Below, one piece after another: positions 43,777 to 51,102 of a stretch of 64,000 nucleotides of DNA. Below the pieces are notes generated by a model, which saw only the letters and a list, made by a program, of their open reading frames with translations, was not told the origin of the DNA and searched no databases. Both the position numbers and the translations under genes were made by a program. The stretch is from Oscillospiraceae bacterium Zagget12. Its GTDB lineage: Bacteria; Bacillota; Clostridia; UBA1381. Position 1 is the stretch's first letter. Each line of letters starts with the position of its first letter. The stretch lies in contig MSHM01000027.1 in the NCBI GenBank assembly GCA_001941225.1, positions 1 through 64,000 on the forward strand, in the 5' to 3' direction.

Positions 43777-43810
43777 AATCCTCGAATTATGTCAACCAAT
43801 TTTGCGGTCA

Positions 43811-43843
43811 AAAAAAACACCCTCTTAAAGAGGGCGTTTTTTT
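43811..43843 (-). terminator. intrinsic terminator of the HPr-like gene
   Basis: On the minus strand CGCCCTC-TTTAA-GAGGGTG followed by nine T, 6 bases after the stop codon. Confidence 0.8.
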
Positions 43844-43848
43844 GTTAC

Positions 43849-44079
43849 TTACTTTATTATGAACTTATCAAGTTCGTCAATGAACTTCTCAGCATCATCG
43901 GAATGTACTTCAACCTTAATAGGCTTAGACAAATCCAAACTAAAGATACCCATGATAGACTTAGCGTCAACCACATATCTGCCTGACGTCAAATCTACAT
44001 CGAAATCATACTTACTTACGATATTCACGAAGTCTTTTACGTCGTTGATAGAGCTTAGTAACAAGTTAAACGTTTTCAT
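43849..44079 (-). CDS. HPr-family protein lacking the active-site histidine
   Basis: A 76-residue protein with the length and pattern of HPr: beta strand MKTFNLLLSS, helix, then RYVVDAKSIMGIFSLDLSKP corresponding to the Ser46 region, and a C-terminal helix ending DDAEKFIDELDKFIIK. The GLHARPA-type segment with His15 is replaced by SINDVKDFVN, so it cannot carry phosphate from PEP as PTS HPr does. The serine in AKSIMGI is kept, as in Crh of Bacillus, which suggests a regulatory part; this is inference. GGGAGG lies 7-8 bases before the ATG. Confidence 0.82.
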   Translation of the reverse strand: MKTFNLLLSSINDVKDFVNIVSKYDFDVDLTSGRYVVDAKSIMGIFSLDLSKPIKVEVHSDDAEKFIDELDKFIIK

Positions 44080-44139
44080 TAAAATTTCCTCCCTTATTCA
44101 TGCATACAGCTTATTTATTTGTAATACCTTACTGTTATT

Positions 44140-44168
44140 ATAATACAACTTTTTTTTCAATTAGTCAA
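44140..44168 (-). promoter_or_regulatory. promoter of the HPr-like gene
   Basis: On the minus strand TTGACT (44163-44168) and TATTAT (44140-44145) with a 17-base spacer. Its -35 box lies 6 bases from the -35 box of the divergent mtaB promoter. Confidence 0.7.
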
Positions 44169-44174
44169 TAGGTA

Positions 44175-44203
44175 TTGCGTTTTTATTTAAAATTTTATAT
44201 AAT
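44175..44203 (+). promoter_or_regulatory. promoter of mtaB
   Basis: TTGCGT (44175-44180) and a perfect TATAAT (44198-44203) with a 17-base spacer. Confidence 0.7.
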
Positions 44204-44271
44204 AATACTAATGCTGAGATTTATTGGGACGGCATTTGTGGTGAAAACTTATACAAAGACTGGAGATTTAA

Positions 44272-45567
44272 ATGAAAAAAGCATCATTCTACACACTTGG
44301 CTGCAAGGTCAATCAATACGAAACAGAGGCAATGGCGGAGCTGTTCTCCGATGCGGGCTACGAAATATGTGATTTTAATGAAAAAGCCGACATATATGTT
44401 ATAAACACCTGCTCGGTTACAAATATGGGCGACAGAAAGTCGCGGCAAATTATAAGGCACGCAAAAAAGACAAATCCGAACGCGGTTATAGCCGTAACGG
44501 GTTGCTACGCCCAGACCGCGCCGGACGAGGTTCTTTCGATAGACGGAGTAAACATCGTAATCGGCACCAAAGACAGGAAAAATATCGTTACGCTCACAGA
44601 GGCGCTTGACAGCTCGTCAAATGTAAATCACGTTTCCGATATTATGACAAATCACGAATTTGAAGAGCTGCAAATAAAAAAATATTCAAACAGAACCCGC
44701 GCGTTTATAAAAATACAGGAGGGCTGCAATCAATTCTGCTCCTATTGTATTATTCCCTACGCGAGAGGTCCGGTTCGCAGCAGACCAAAACAGGAGGTTA
44801 TTCGCGAAATACGCGAGCTTGCCGGCAACGGATTTAAGGAAATTATCCTTGTTGGTATACACGTCGCGTCCTACGGCGTTGATTTGGGTGGCACATCATT
44901 GGAGGATTTAATTGCGGATGCGGATAAAACAGACGGTGTGGAGCGCATACGTCTGTCCTCCATAGAGCCTATGACGCTAAACCGACAATTTATTGACAGC
45001 ATAAAGGGCTCGTCAAAGCTATGCCACCACTTTCACATATCATTGCAATCCGGCTGCGACGCCACGCTTAAAAGAATGAACAGAAAATATACAACGGCGC
45101 AGTTCAAAGAAATCGTGGACGGTCTGAGAGAGGCTTTCGACGACGTCGCGGTGACAACCGATATAATGGTGGGTTTCCCCGGTGAAACGGACGAGGAATT
45201 TAACGCCACCGTGGATTTTATAAAGGAGGTGTCCTTTGCCGACGCGCACGTATTCCAATATTCGCGCCGCAGAGGCACGCCGGCGGCGAAACGTCCCGAC
45301 CAAATCGCTCCGAATGTAAAAGAGGAACGCAGTAAAATTATTATCAAGGAAACGCAAAAGACGAGAGATGAGTTTATCAGTCGATTTATCGGCAAAACAA
45401 TGCGTGTATTGTTTGAGCAGCCCGCCCGCGACGGTCTTTTTGAGGGAAAAACCGACAATTACATCACCGTGCACGCGCCGTCGGATATTGATTTGAACGA
45501 CCAATTCAGAAATGTACTCCTTGAAAAAAATATTAACGGAACAGTTATCGGTAAAATTATTGACTAA
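44272..45567 (+). CDS. mtaB: tRNA (N6-L-threonylcarbamoyladenosine(37)-C2)-methylthiotransferase MtaB
   Basis: Converts t6A37 to ms2t6A37 in tRNA. The 431-residue protein has the three MTTase domains: UPF0004 (YTLGCKVNQYETEAM, with further cysteines in NTCSVTN and GCYAQ that bind an auxiliary cluster), the radical SAM core with EGCNQFCSYCIIPYARGPVR (CxxxCxxC), and a C-terminal TRAM domain from about 370. The short length and YTLGCKVNQYE start favour MtaB over MiaB or RimO. GGAG precedes the ATG. Confidence 0.93.
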   Translation: MKKASFYTLGCKVNQYETEAMAELFSDAGYEICDFNEKADIYVINTCSVTNMGDRKSRQIIRHAKKTNPNAVIAVTGCYAQTAPDEVLSIDGVNIVIGTKDRKNIVTLTEALDSSSNVNHVSDIMTNHEFEELQIKKYSNRTRAFIKIQEGCNQFCSYCIIPYARGPVRSRPKQEVIREIRELAGNGFKEIILVGIHVASYGVDLGGTSLEDLIADADKTDGVERIRLSSIEPMTLNRQFIDSIKGSSKLCHHFHISLQSGCDATLKRMNRKYTTAQFKEIVDGLREAFDDVAVTTDIMVGFPGETDEEFNATVDFIKEVSFADAHVFQYSRRRGTPAAKRPDQIAPNVKEERSKIIIKETQKTRDEFISRFIGKTMRVLFEQPARDGLFEGKTDNYITVHAPSDIDLNDQFRNVLLEKNINGTVIGKIID

Positions 45568-45597
45568 TCGGTAATTTAGGAGTAAAATAGTATAAGG

Positions 45598-45632
45598 CTG
45601 TAGACAAAACCCGAACGGTTTTGTCTATAGTT
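45598..45632 (+). terminator. hairpin after mtaB
   Basis: TAGACAAAACC and GGTTTTGTCTA pair around CGAA, 30 bases after the mtaB stop. The following sequence is not a strong T tract, so termination may be partial; the cysteine-synthase-like gene begins 43 bases later. Confidence 0.5.
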
Positions 45633-45674
45633 TCGATATGGACGCATTATTATGAAATTAAGGGGAGTTTATTT

Positions 45675-46673
45675 GTGAACGAAAAATTTGAAGGCATTAA
45701 AAATATGATTTCTGACACTCCGCTGCTTGAAATAAGCTTTATATACAAAGGAAAAGAGCGCAGAATTTTTGCGAAAGCGGAGTATTATAATCTCAGCGGG
45801 TCAATAAAGGACAGAGTCGCTTACTACATACTGAAAAAGGCTTACGAAAGCGGTGCCATACACAAGGGCGACACAATCGTCGAGGCAACAAGCGGGAACA
45901 CCGGCATCGCGTTTTCCGCAATGGCGGCGTATCTGGGACACCCGATGATTGTATATATGCCCGACTGGATGAGCGAGGAACGCATAAATCTTATGAAAAG
46001 CTACGGAGCGGACGTCATAACGGTATCCCGCGAGGAGGGCGGTTTTCTCGGTTCTATCGCAAAGTGTGAGGAAAAAGCTCTTGAGAGCAATGTTTTTCTT
46101 CCGGGACAGTTTTCCAATTATGACAATGTAGAGGCTCACATCATAGACACCGGCAGCGAAATATTAAAGCAGCTTGACGCTTTGGGACTCGTTCCCGACG
46201 GCGTGGTGGCGGGAGTAGGCACTGGCGGCACGATTATGGGACTGTCAAAGGCTTTTAAGGCGGTAAATCCGAATTGCAAGTCGTTTCCGCTTGAACCGCT
46301 CAATTCCCCTACATTATCCACGGGATACAAGACGGGCAATCACAAAATACAAGGAATTTCCGATGAGTTTATACCTGATATTGTAAAGCTCGACGAGCTT
46401 GACGACATCGTAGCCGTAAACGACATAGACTCGATACTTATGGCAAAAAAGCTCTCAAGGGAGCTTGGAATAGGCGTGGGTATTTCCTCCGGCGCGAATT
46501 TCCTCGGCGCGGTTGCGGCGCTTGAAAAAATAGGTATGGACAAATGCGTCGTCACGGTATTCGCCGACGACAACAAGAAATATCTCTCAACCGATTATTC
46601 GCGCGATTTCGACGCCGAGGACGATTATATTTCTCCGCAGATTGAGCTGCTGTCGGTAAAGTCATACAGATAA
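45675..46673 (+). CDS. PLP-dependent cysteine synthase family protein
   Basis: A 332-residue fold-type II PLP enzyme. The PLP lysine lies in YYNLSGSIKDRVAYYILKKA, the substrate loop in VEATSGNTGIAFSAMAAYLG, and the phosphate-binding glycine loop in GVGTGGTIMGLSKAF; the C terminus has ISSGANFLGAVAAL. It probably makes cysteine from O-acetylserine and sulfide, but the pattern does not separate CysK from cystathionine beta-synthase-like members. The start is a GTG at 45675, 7 bases after AAGGGGAG. The open frame upstream lies in the preceding hairpin. Confidence 0.9.
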   Translation: MNEKFEGIKNMISDTPLLEISFIYKGKERRIFAKAEYYNLSGSIKDRVAYYILKKAYESGAIHKGDTIVEATSGNTGIAFSAMAAYLGHPMIVYMPDWMSEERINLMKSYGADVITVSREEGGFLGSIAKCEEKALESNVFLPGQFSNYDNVEAHIIDTGSEILKQLDALGLVPDGVVAGVGTGGTIMGLSKAFKAVNPNCKSFPLEPLNSPTLSTGYKTGNHKIQGISDEFIPDIVKLDELDDIVAVNDIDSILMAKKLSRELGIGVGISSGANFLGAVAALEKIGMDKCVVTVFADDNKKYLSTDYSRDFDAEDDYISPQIELLSVKSYR

Positions 46674-46706
46674 AAAATAGGCAAAACCGTTTCGGTTTTG
46701 CCTATG
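46674..46706. terminator. bidirectional terminator between the cysteine-synthase-like gene and the 98-residue gene
   Basis: ATAGGCAAAACC and GGTTTTGCCTAT form a 12-bp stem around a 5-base loop, with an A run before and T-rich bases after. Confidence 0.75.
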
Positions 46707-46719
46707 CTTTTAGCTTTTC

Positions 46720-47016
46720 TTAACCCATCATTTGAAGAGCGTCCTTAAGCCACCATTCGCCTATATCTATTGCCTTGTACAGATTTTCTCTCTCGCCCTT
46801 GCGGTACACCTGACCCTTACCGAATTCGCCGGTATTATCCATTACCTGAACCTTAATCTTTGTCGAGGACTTTATATCCTTATTCGGCTTGCTGTCAACA
46901 ATATCCAACGCGAGAATAAATTTATCCTCAAGACTTCCGTAATATATTCTGTCGCCGCATCTCAAAAGCGGCTTACCCTTATACATTAAAATCTTCTTCT
47001 TTTTTACTGTTGCCAT
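46720..47016 (-). CDS. conserved small basic protein of unknown function, last gene of the VOR operon
   Basis: A 98-residue soluble protein that I do not recognise as a named family. The N terminus is very basic (MATVKKKKILMYKGKPLLRC) and the rest looks like mixed beta strands, with GDRIYYGSLEDKFILALDIV and a C-terminal DIGEWWLKDALQMMG. No cysteine cluster or membrane span. An AAAGGAG site precedes the ATG, and the gene lies 20 bases after the oxidoreductase gamma subunit, so it is probably co-transcribed; a link to that enzyme is not shown. Confidence 0.7.
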   Translation of the reverse strand: MATVKKKKILMYKGKPLLRCGDRIYYGSLEDKFILALDIVDSKPNKDIKSSTKIKVQVMDNTGEFGKGQVYRKGERENLYKAIDIGEWWLKDALQMMG

Positions 47017-47036
47017 TTACATTCTCCTTTCAAAAA

Positions 47037-47573
47037 TCAAACTAAATCGTAGCCCTCTTTTACCGCTTTCATATTGGTTTCCACAAGAGGCAGTCTCTTT
47101 GCGGGCAGCGATTTTTTCATTGTTTCCTCTATTTCGCTCAGCGAGAATACCTCCGTTGTCTTGAGTATAGCGCCGAGCATAACCATATTGGCAAGATTTT
47201 TATTGCCTATCTCATTCGCTATGCGCGTTGAGTCGATATAAACGGCGTTTACGTCCGTTCTTTCGACCCTCCTGTCTATAAGAGAGCTGTCCACAAATAT
47301 ATATCCGTTTTTGGCAACGGAATCCTCAAACTTATCCAGCGGCGGCTTATTCATCGCGACAAGAATATTAGGCTTTGTGACTATCGGCGAGCCTATAGGC
47401 TCATCGGCTACTATAACGTGACAGTTCGCGGTGCCGCCGCGCATCTCGGGACCGTATGACGGCAGCCAAGACAGCTGCTTTCCCTTAAGCATCGCGGCAT
47501 ACGCGAGAAGTTTTCCGGTGAACAATATTCCCTGTCCGCCGAATCCGGCAAGAATTACTTCACAATTTTCCAT
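47037..47573 (-). CDS. vorC: 2-oxoacid:ferredoxin oxidoreductase, gamma subunit
   Basis: A 178-residue subunit with the POR_gamma fold: MENCEVILAGFGGQGILFTG, then LSWLPSYGPEMRGGTANCHV and IVTKPNILVAMNKPPLDKFE. With the alpha, beta and ferredoxin-like subunits it oxidatively decarboxylates 2-oxoacids to acyl-CoA, reducing ferredoxin. Its ATG overlaps the stop of the beta-subunit gene (TAATG). The symbol follows the VOR-type alpha subunit and is tentative. Confidence 0.9.
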   Translation of the reverse strand: MENCEVILAGFGGQGILFTGKLLAYAAMLKGKQLSWLPSYGPEMRGGTANCHVIVADEPIGSPIVTKPNILVAMNKPPLDKFEDSVAKNGYIFVDSSLIDRRVERTDVNAVYIDSTRIANEIGNKNLANMVMLGAILKTTEVFSLSEIEETMKKSLPAKRLPLVETNMKAVKEGYDLV

Positions 47574-48325
47574 TATTCATTTACCTCCTCAACGTCTTTA
47601 TACACTCCGAGAGGATAGTATGGAATCATTTCGTCTTGCAGACGTTTCATTGCCTCAATCGGCGACATTCCCCAGTTTGTGGGGCAGGTTGAAAGTATCT
47701 CCACTATTGAAAATCCCTTTCCGTTTATCTGATTTTCAAAAGCCTTTTTTATAGCCTTTTTTGCCTCTTTTATATGCGGCACCGTGTCCGTGGACACGCG
47801 CGCGATATATGAAGGTCCGTCAAGCGTCGCGAGCATTTCGCATATTCTTACCGGATAGCCCTGGGTGTGCGTATCGCGTCCGTAGGGCGAGGTCTGAGTA
47901 ACCTGTCCGGGCAGTGACGTGGGCGCCATCTGACCGCCCGTCATACCGTATATTGTATTATTGATAAATATTACCGTTATATTCTCTCCCCTGGTCGCGC
48001 TGTGAACCGTTTCGGCGGTTCCTATGGACGCAAGGTCGCCGTCGCCCTGATATGTGAATACAATCCTGTCCGGCAGAGAGCGTTTTATTCCCGTGGCGAC
48101 AGCCGGCGCTCTTCCGTGAGCCGCCTGCACAACGTCAAAGTTGAAATAATTATGCGCCGTTACCGCGCAGCCTACCGGCTCAACCGCTATTGTTTTGCCC
48201 TGTATATCAAGCTCGTCTATAACCTCGCACACAAGCTTATGCACAATGCCGTGTGAACAGCCTGGGCAGTAACGGAAGGTAGTGTCTGTCAATGATTTGG
48301 GCTTTGCGTATATTGTTTTTGACAT
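47573..48325 (-). CDS. vorA: 2-oxoacid:ferredoxin oxidoreductase, beta (TPP-binding) subunit
   Basis: A 250-residue subunit with the thiamine-diphosphate motif GDGDLASIGTAETVHSATRG ending in NNTIYGMTGGQ, and a CPGCSHG cluster-like segment at residues 20-26. It forms the active site with the alpha subunit. It lies 1 base after the alpha-subunit gene. Gene symbol is tentative, since naming differs between VOR and KOR enzymes. Confidence 0.9.
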   Translation of the reverse strand: MSKTIYAKPKSLTDTTFRYCPGCSHGIVHKLVCEVIDELDIQGKTIAVEPVGCAVTAHNYFNFDVVQAAHGRAPAVATGIKRSLPDRIVFTYQGDGDLASIGTAETVHSATRGENITVIFINNTIYGMTGGQMAPTSLPGQVTQTSPYGRDTHTQGYPVRICEMLATLDGPSYIARVSTDTVPHIKEAKKAIKKAFENQINGKGFSIVEILSTCPTNWGMSPIEAMKRLQDEMIPYYPLGVYKDVEEVNE

Positions 48326-48326
48326 A

Positions 48327-49385
48327 TTACTTTACCTCCTTTAAAATATCTTTTACCTTTTGCACCACTTCATCGGGTGTGGGTATAACGCCGCCGGTTC
48401 TGCCGCAGAAATATACCGGCGCGCTGCATTCGCACGCAAGGCGAATATCCTCAACCATTTGTCCCGTGCTCATCTCAACGGATAAAAACGCCTTCGGCTT
48501 TACCTGCTTATAAATTTTCTCCGGAAACGGCCACAATGTTATAGGTCTTATAACTCCCGCCTTTATTCCCTCGTCCCGCAATATCTTAACCGCGGTTTCA
48601 ACCACTCTTGACGTGATTCCGTAAGAGGATATTATTATATCGGCGTCGTCCGTATTGTGCGCCTCGTATCTTTGAAGTTTCTCTTTTACAACGTCGTATT
48701 TCTTTTCGCGCTCCAAAACTCTTTCTTCAAGCTCTGTCGCCTCAAGGAAAAGCGTTTCGATTACATTCTTATCGCGCTTGTTTTCTGTGCCGGTCGCCGC
48801 CCAAGGCTTTTCGGCGTACACCGGCTCGGGAATGGAATCGAAGTCCACCGGCTCCATCATCTGACCCAATGTGCCGTCGCCCAAAAGCATTACCGGAATT
48901 CTGTATTCATCGGAAAGATTAAACGCGTCCGCTGTTAAGTACACAAGCTCCTGCACGCTGTTCGGCGCGAGAACTATCAAATGATAATCTCCGTGACCGC
49001 CTCCGCGCGTTGCCTGGAAATAATCGGACTGCGCCGGCTGTATGCCGCCAAGTCCGGGACCTCCGCGCACTATGTTCACTATTACACACGGCAAATCGCC
49101 CGCGGCAAGATAGCTTATTCCCTCGGATTTAAGGCTTATTCCGGGGCTTGAAGAGCTTGTCATAGCCCTTACTCCGGCAGCGGCTGCTCCGTATACCATA
49201 TTTATAGCCGCGACCTCGCTTTCAGCCTGCAAAAATACGCCGCCTATTTTCGGCATTTTCTTTACCATATACGCGGACAGCTCCGTTTGAGGAGTAATCG
49301 GATAACCGAAAAAATGTCTGCATCCGGAACGAATCGCAGCCTCTCCGATTGCCTCGTTACCTTTCATTAAAACCTTTTCACCCAT
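48327..49385 (-). CDS. vorB: 2-oxoacid:ferredoxin oxidoreductase, alpha subunit (VorB type)
   Basis: A 352-residue subunit: MGEKVLMKGNEAIGEAAIRS, CRHFFGYPITPQTELSAYM and the phosphate-loop region MTSSSSPGISLKSEGISYLA are those of VorB, assigned to branched-chain 2-oxoacids (from Val, Leu and Ile). Substrate specificity cannot be proved from sequence. GAGGAGG lies 8 bases before the ATG. Confidence 0.9.
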   Translation of the reverse strand: MGEKVLMKGNEAIGEAAIRSGCRHFFGYPITPQTELSAYMVKKMPKIGGVFLQAESEVAAINMVYGAAAAGVRAMTSSSSPGISLKSEGISYLAAGDLPCVIVNIVRGGPGLGGIQPAQSDYFQATRGGGHGDYHLIVLAPNSVQELVYLTADAFNLSDEYRIPVMLLGDGTLGQMMEPVDFDSIPEPVYAEKPWAATGTENKRDKNVIETLFLEATELEERVLEREKKYDVVKEKLQRYEAHNTDDADIIISSYGITSRVVETAVKILRDEGIKAGVIRPITLWPFPEKIYKQVKPKAFLSVEMSTGQMVEDIRLACECSAPVYFCGRTGGVIPTPDEVVQKVKDILKEVK

Positions 49386-49388
49386 CGA

Positions 49389-49598
49389 TTAATCCTCCTC
49401 TATCGTTATTGCCGCGTCGGGACACATCGTGGCGCAGAACGCACAGCCTATACATTTCTCATTGTCAGTAATTTCAGCGGGTCTGTAACCCTTTCCGTTC
49501 ATCTTGTCCGCCGATATTCGCAATATCTTTTTCGGACATACCGCAATACACAGCTCACAGCTTTTGCAGCGCTCCTCGTCGAAGATAACCTTCTTCAT
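49389..49598 (-). CDS. 2-oxoacid:ferredoxin oxidoreductase, delta subunit (2[4Fe-4S] ferredoxin)
   Basis: A 69-residue protein with two CxxCxxCxxxC clusters: CKSCELCIAVCPKKI and CIGCAFCATMCPDAAI. It passes electrons from the TPP site to ferredoxin. First of the four enzyme subunits in the operon, 3 bases before vorB. Confidence 0.93.
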   Translation of the reverse strand: MKKVIFDEERCKSCELCIAVCPKKILRISADKMNGKGYRPAEITDNEKCIGCAFCATMCPDAAITIEED

Positions 49599-49625
49599 TT
49601 TTTAATCAATTCCTTTCCGATAATT

Positions 49626-50297
49626 TTATTGTATCTCCCAAGGTTTTGGAATGTATATTTTCATTTCGAATACAGTTTCTTTGAGCTTTTTCGGCACGTT
49701 TGAAAGCGCCGCTCTCGTGCCGCAGTTTCTTGCTGTTTTTATGCCCATTTTGCGCGATAGCTTTTCAATCTCTTCATAATTTGAAAAAAGGGTGTTTTCA
49801 TCGGTTTGCACGGACAAATTCGTGTTATTGTAAATATCCGTGAATTTCAGCCTGGACGCGGTTTCGATTCTGTTCGCCATTTCCAGGAAATCCTCCGCGC
49901 GCTCGGTCAAAGGTCTTTTTGTGTTCACAACAAAGTGCATTTGATAGCCGTGCTTTTCAAAATATTTTCTGTACTGTCCGAGCGCCAACGCGCCGTCATC
50001 ATCGCCGCCAACGTCAAATACCGCGACGGTGTCATTATCGTCAAACACGCTGAGCAAATTCAGCGGAACGGTCGGCATATCGAGGTTTGATGAGGCATAG
50101 CTGTTCGCGATAAGCTTTATACCCTTTTCATTAAGCATTTTACGCGCGTCATTTGTTCTGAAATAAGGGTTTACTATATCAAAATCTATTATAGTGACCT
50201 TTTTGCCCTTTTCCCTTTCTTTGACCGCATAATTTAAAGCCACTTCGGTTTTGCCGCTGCCAAAGTGACCCGAAAATATATGAATCCGTTTTTCCAT
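49626..50297 (-). CDS. MinD/ParA-like P-loop ATPase upstream of the VOR genes
   Basis: A 223-residue soluble protein with a P-loop HIFSGHFGSGKTEVALNYAV and a KKVTIIDFDIVNPYFRT segment holding the Walker A' style aspartate. It lacks the deviant KGGxGKT signature lysine of true ParA. The VNTKRPLTERAEDFLEMAN region may be the base-binding part. Its position as first gene of the oxidoreductase operon is common in Clostridia, but its role is unknown. GGAG lies 6-7 bases before the ATG. Confidence 0.8.
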   Translation of the reverse strand: MEKRIHIFSGHFGSGKTEVALNYAVKEREKGKKVTIIDFDIVNPYFRTNDARKMLNEKGIKLIANSYASSNLDMPTVPLNLLSVFDDNDTVAVFDVGGDDDGALALGQYRKYFEKHGYQMHFVVNTKRPLTERAEDFLEMANRIETASRLKFTDIYNNTNLSVQTDENTLFSNYEEIEKLSRKMGIKTARNCGTRAALSNVPKKLKETVFEMKIYIPKPWEIQ

Positions 50298-50337
50298 TTT
50301 TTCTCCAATACAATAATTTTCTCTAAAATGTAATACT

Positions 50338-50366
50338 ATTATAACATATTATTTTTGCATTTTCAA
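50338..50366 (-). promoter_or_regulatory. promoter of the ATPase-VOR operon
   Basis: On the minus strand TTGAAA (50361-50366) and a perfect TATAAT (50338-50343) with a 17-base spacer, 41 bases before the ATG. Confidence 0.75.
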
Positions 50367-50413
50367 CATATTTACAATTTTTCTTTTGTGAACTTTTCGT
50401 GAACAACGAACAA

Positions 50414-50449
50414 TAAAAAAGCCGACGGCAAATATATTCGCCGCCGGCT
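50414..50449 (-). terminator. intrinsic terminator of the 190-residue membrane protein gene
   Basis: On the minus strand GCCGGCGGC and GCCGTCGGC pair around an A/T-rich loop and are followed by TTTTTTATTG. Confidence 0.75.
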
Positions 50450-50486
50450 CAAATTCGGACAAAATTTGTGCTGTTTTATCGGGAAT

Positions 50487-51059
50487 TTAATCCTCCTTAT
50501 CCTTTTCATACATAAACTCGTCAAGCTTTTCGGTGACGTTTATCTTTTTGCAGCCGGCTATATAACCTGCCGTTGTCGCGGCAATGGGCGCCAAAACCAT
50601 CACAACCGCGGAATAAATCGTAAACAATCCGTTATTGAGATTCATAAGTCCGTTATAAGGAAAGCTCCAGTAATAGAACAAAATATTTATAATTGTCGGT
50701 ATTACTCCCGTTATTCCGGTGTCCGTCCCGAAATTTATCCACATAAGTCGGAAAACAGCCATAAGTATCAAATTGACAGCGGCAATCGTGCAGCCGAAAA
50801 GCACGCCTTTAATTTTGCTCGGCTTTAGCGGTGTGTACGGCTTATTGTCAAAAACGGCGAATTTTTTCGACGCGGTATACAGAAACGCAAAATTTACCAG
50901 TATCAGTATTATCGAAAGTACTTGCTTTGCTATGTTGATATTGGTAAAATACCAAAACGCCACCAATCCGAACACAAACGCTATGCCCGACGCCGCCGCC
51001 TGCATAAGCAGCATATACGCGAATTGGTATTTTACGGTTATTTTCATTGAATCTCTCAT
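50487..51059 (-). CDS. polytopic membrane protein of unknown function
   Basis: A 190-residue protein with about five hydrophobic spans (residues 14-37, 44-66, 85-107, 122-140 and 148-170), and a short charged C terminus ending EKLDEFMYEKDKED in the cytoplasm. No motif allowing a family name was seen. AGGAG lies 9 bases before the ATG. It follows the flavoprotein gene by 43 bases on the same strand. Confidence 0.65.
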   Translation of the reverse strand: MRDSMKITVKYQFAYMLLMQAAASGIAFVFGLVAFWYFTNINIAKQVLSIILILVNFAFLYTASKKFAVFDNKPYTPLKPSKIKGVLFGCTIAAVNLILMAVFRLMWINFGTDTGITGVIPTIINILFYYWSFPYNGLMNLNNGLFTIYSAVVMVLAPIAATTAGYIAGCKKINVTEKLDEFMYEKDKED

Positions 51060-51102
51060 TATACAACACTCCTAAAATAATTTTAAGCCGTTTACCGACA
51101 GC

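Noticed and set aside
45621-45674. 18 extra codons for the cysteine-synthase-like gene
   Set aside because: They overlap the hairpin after mtaB; the GTG at 45675 has AAGGGGAG at 7 bases.
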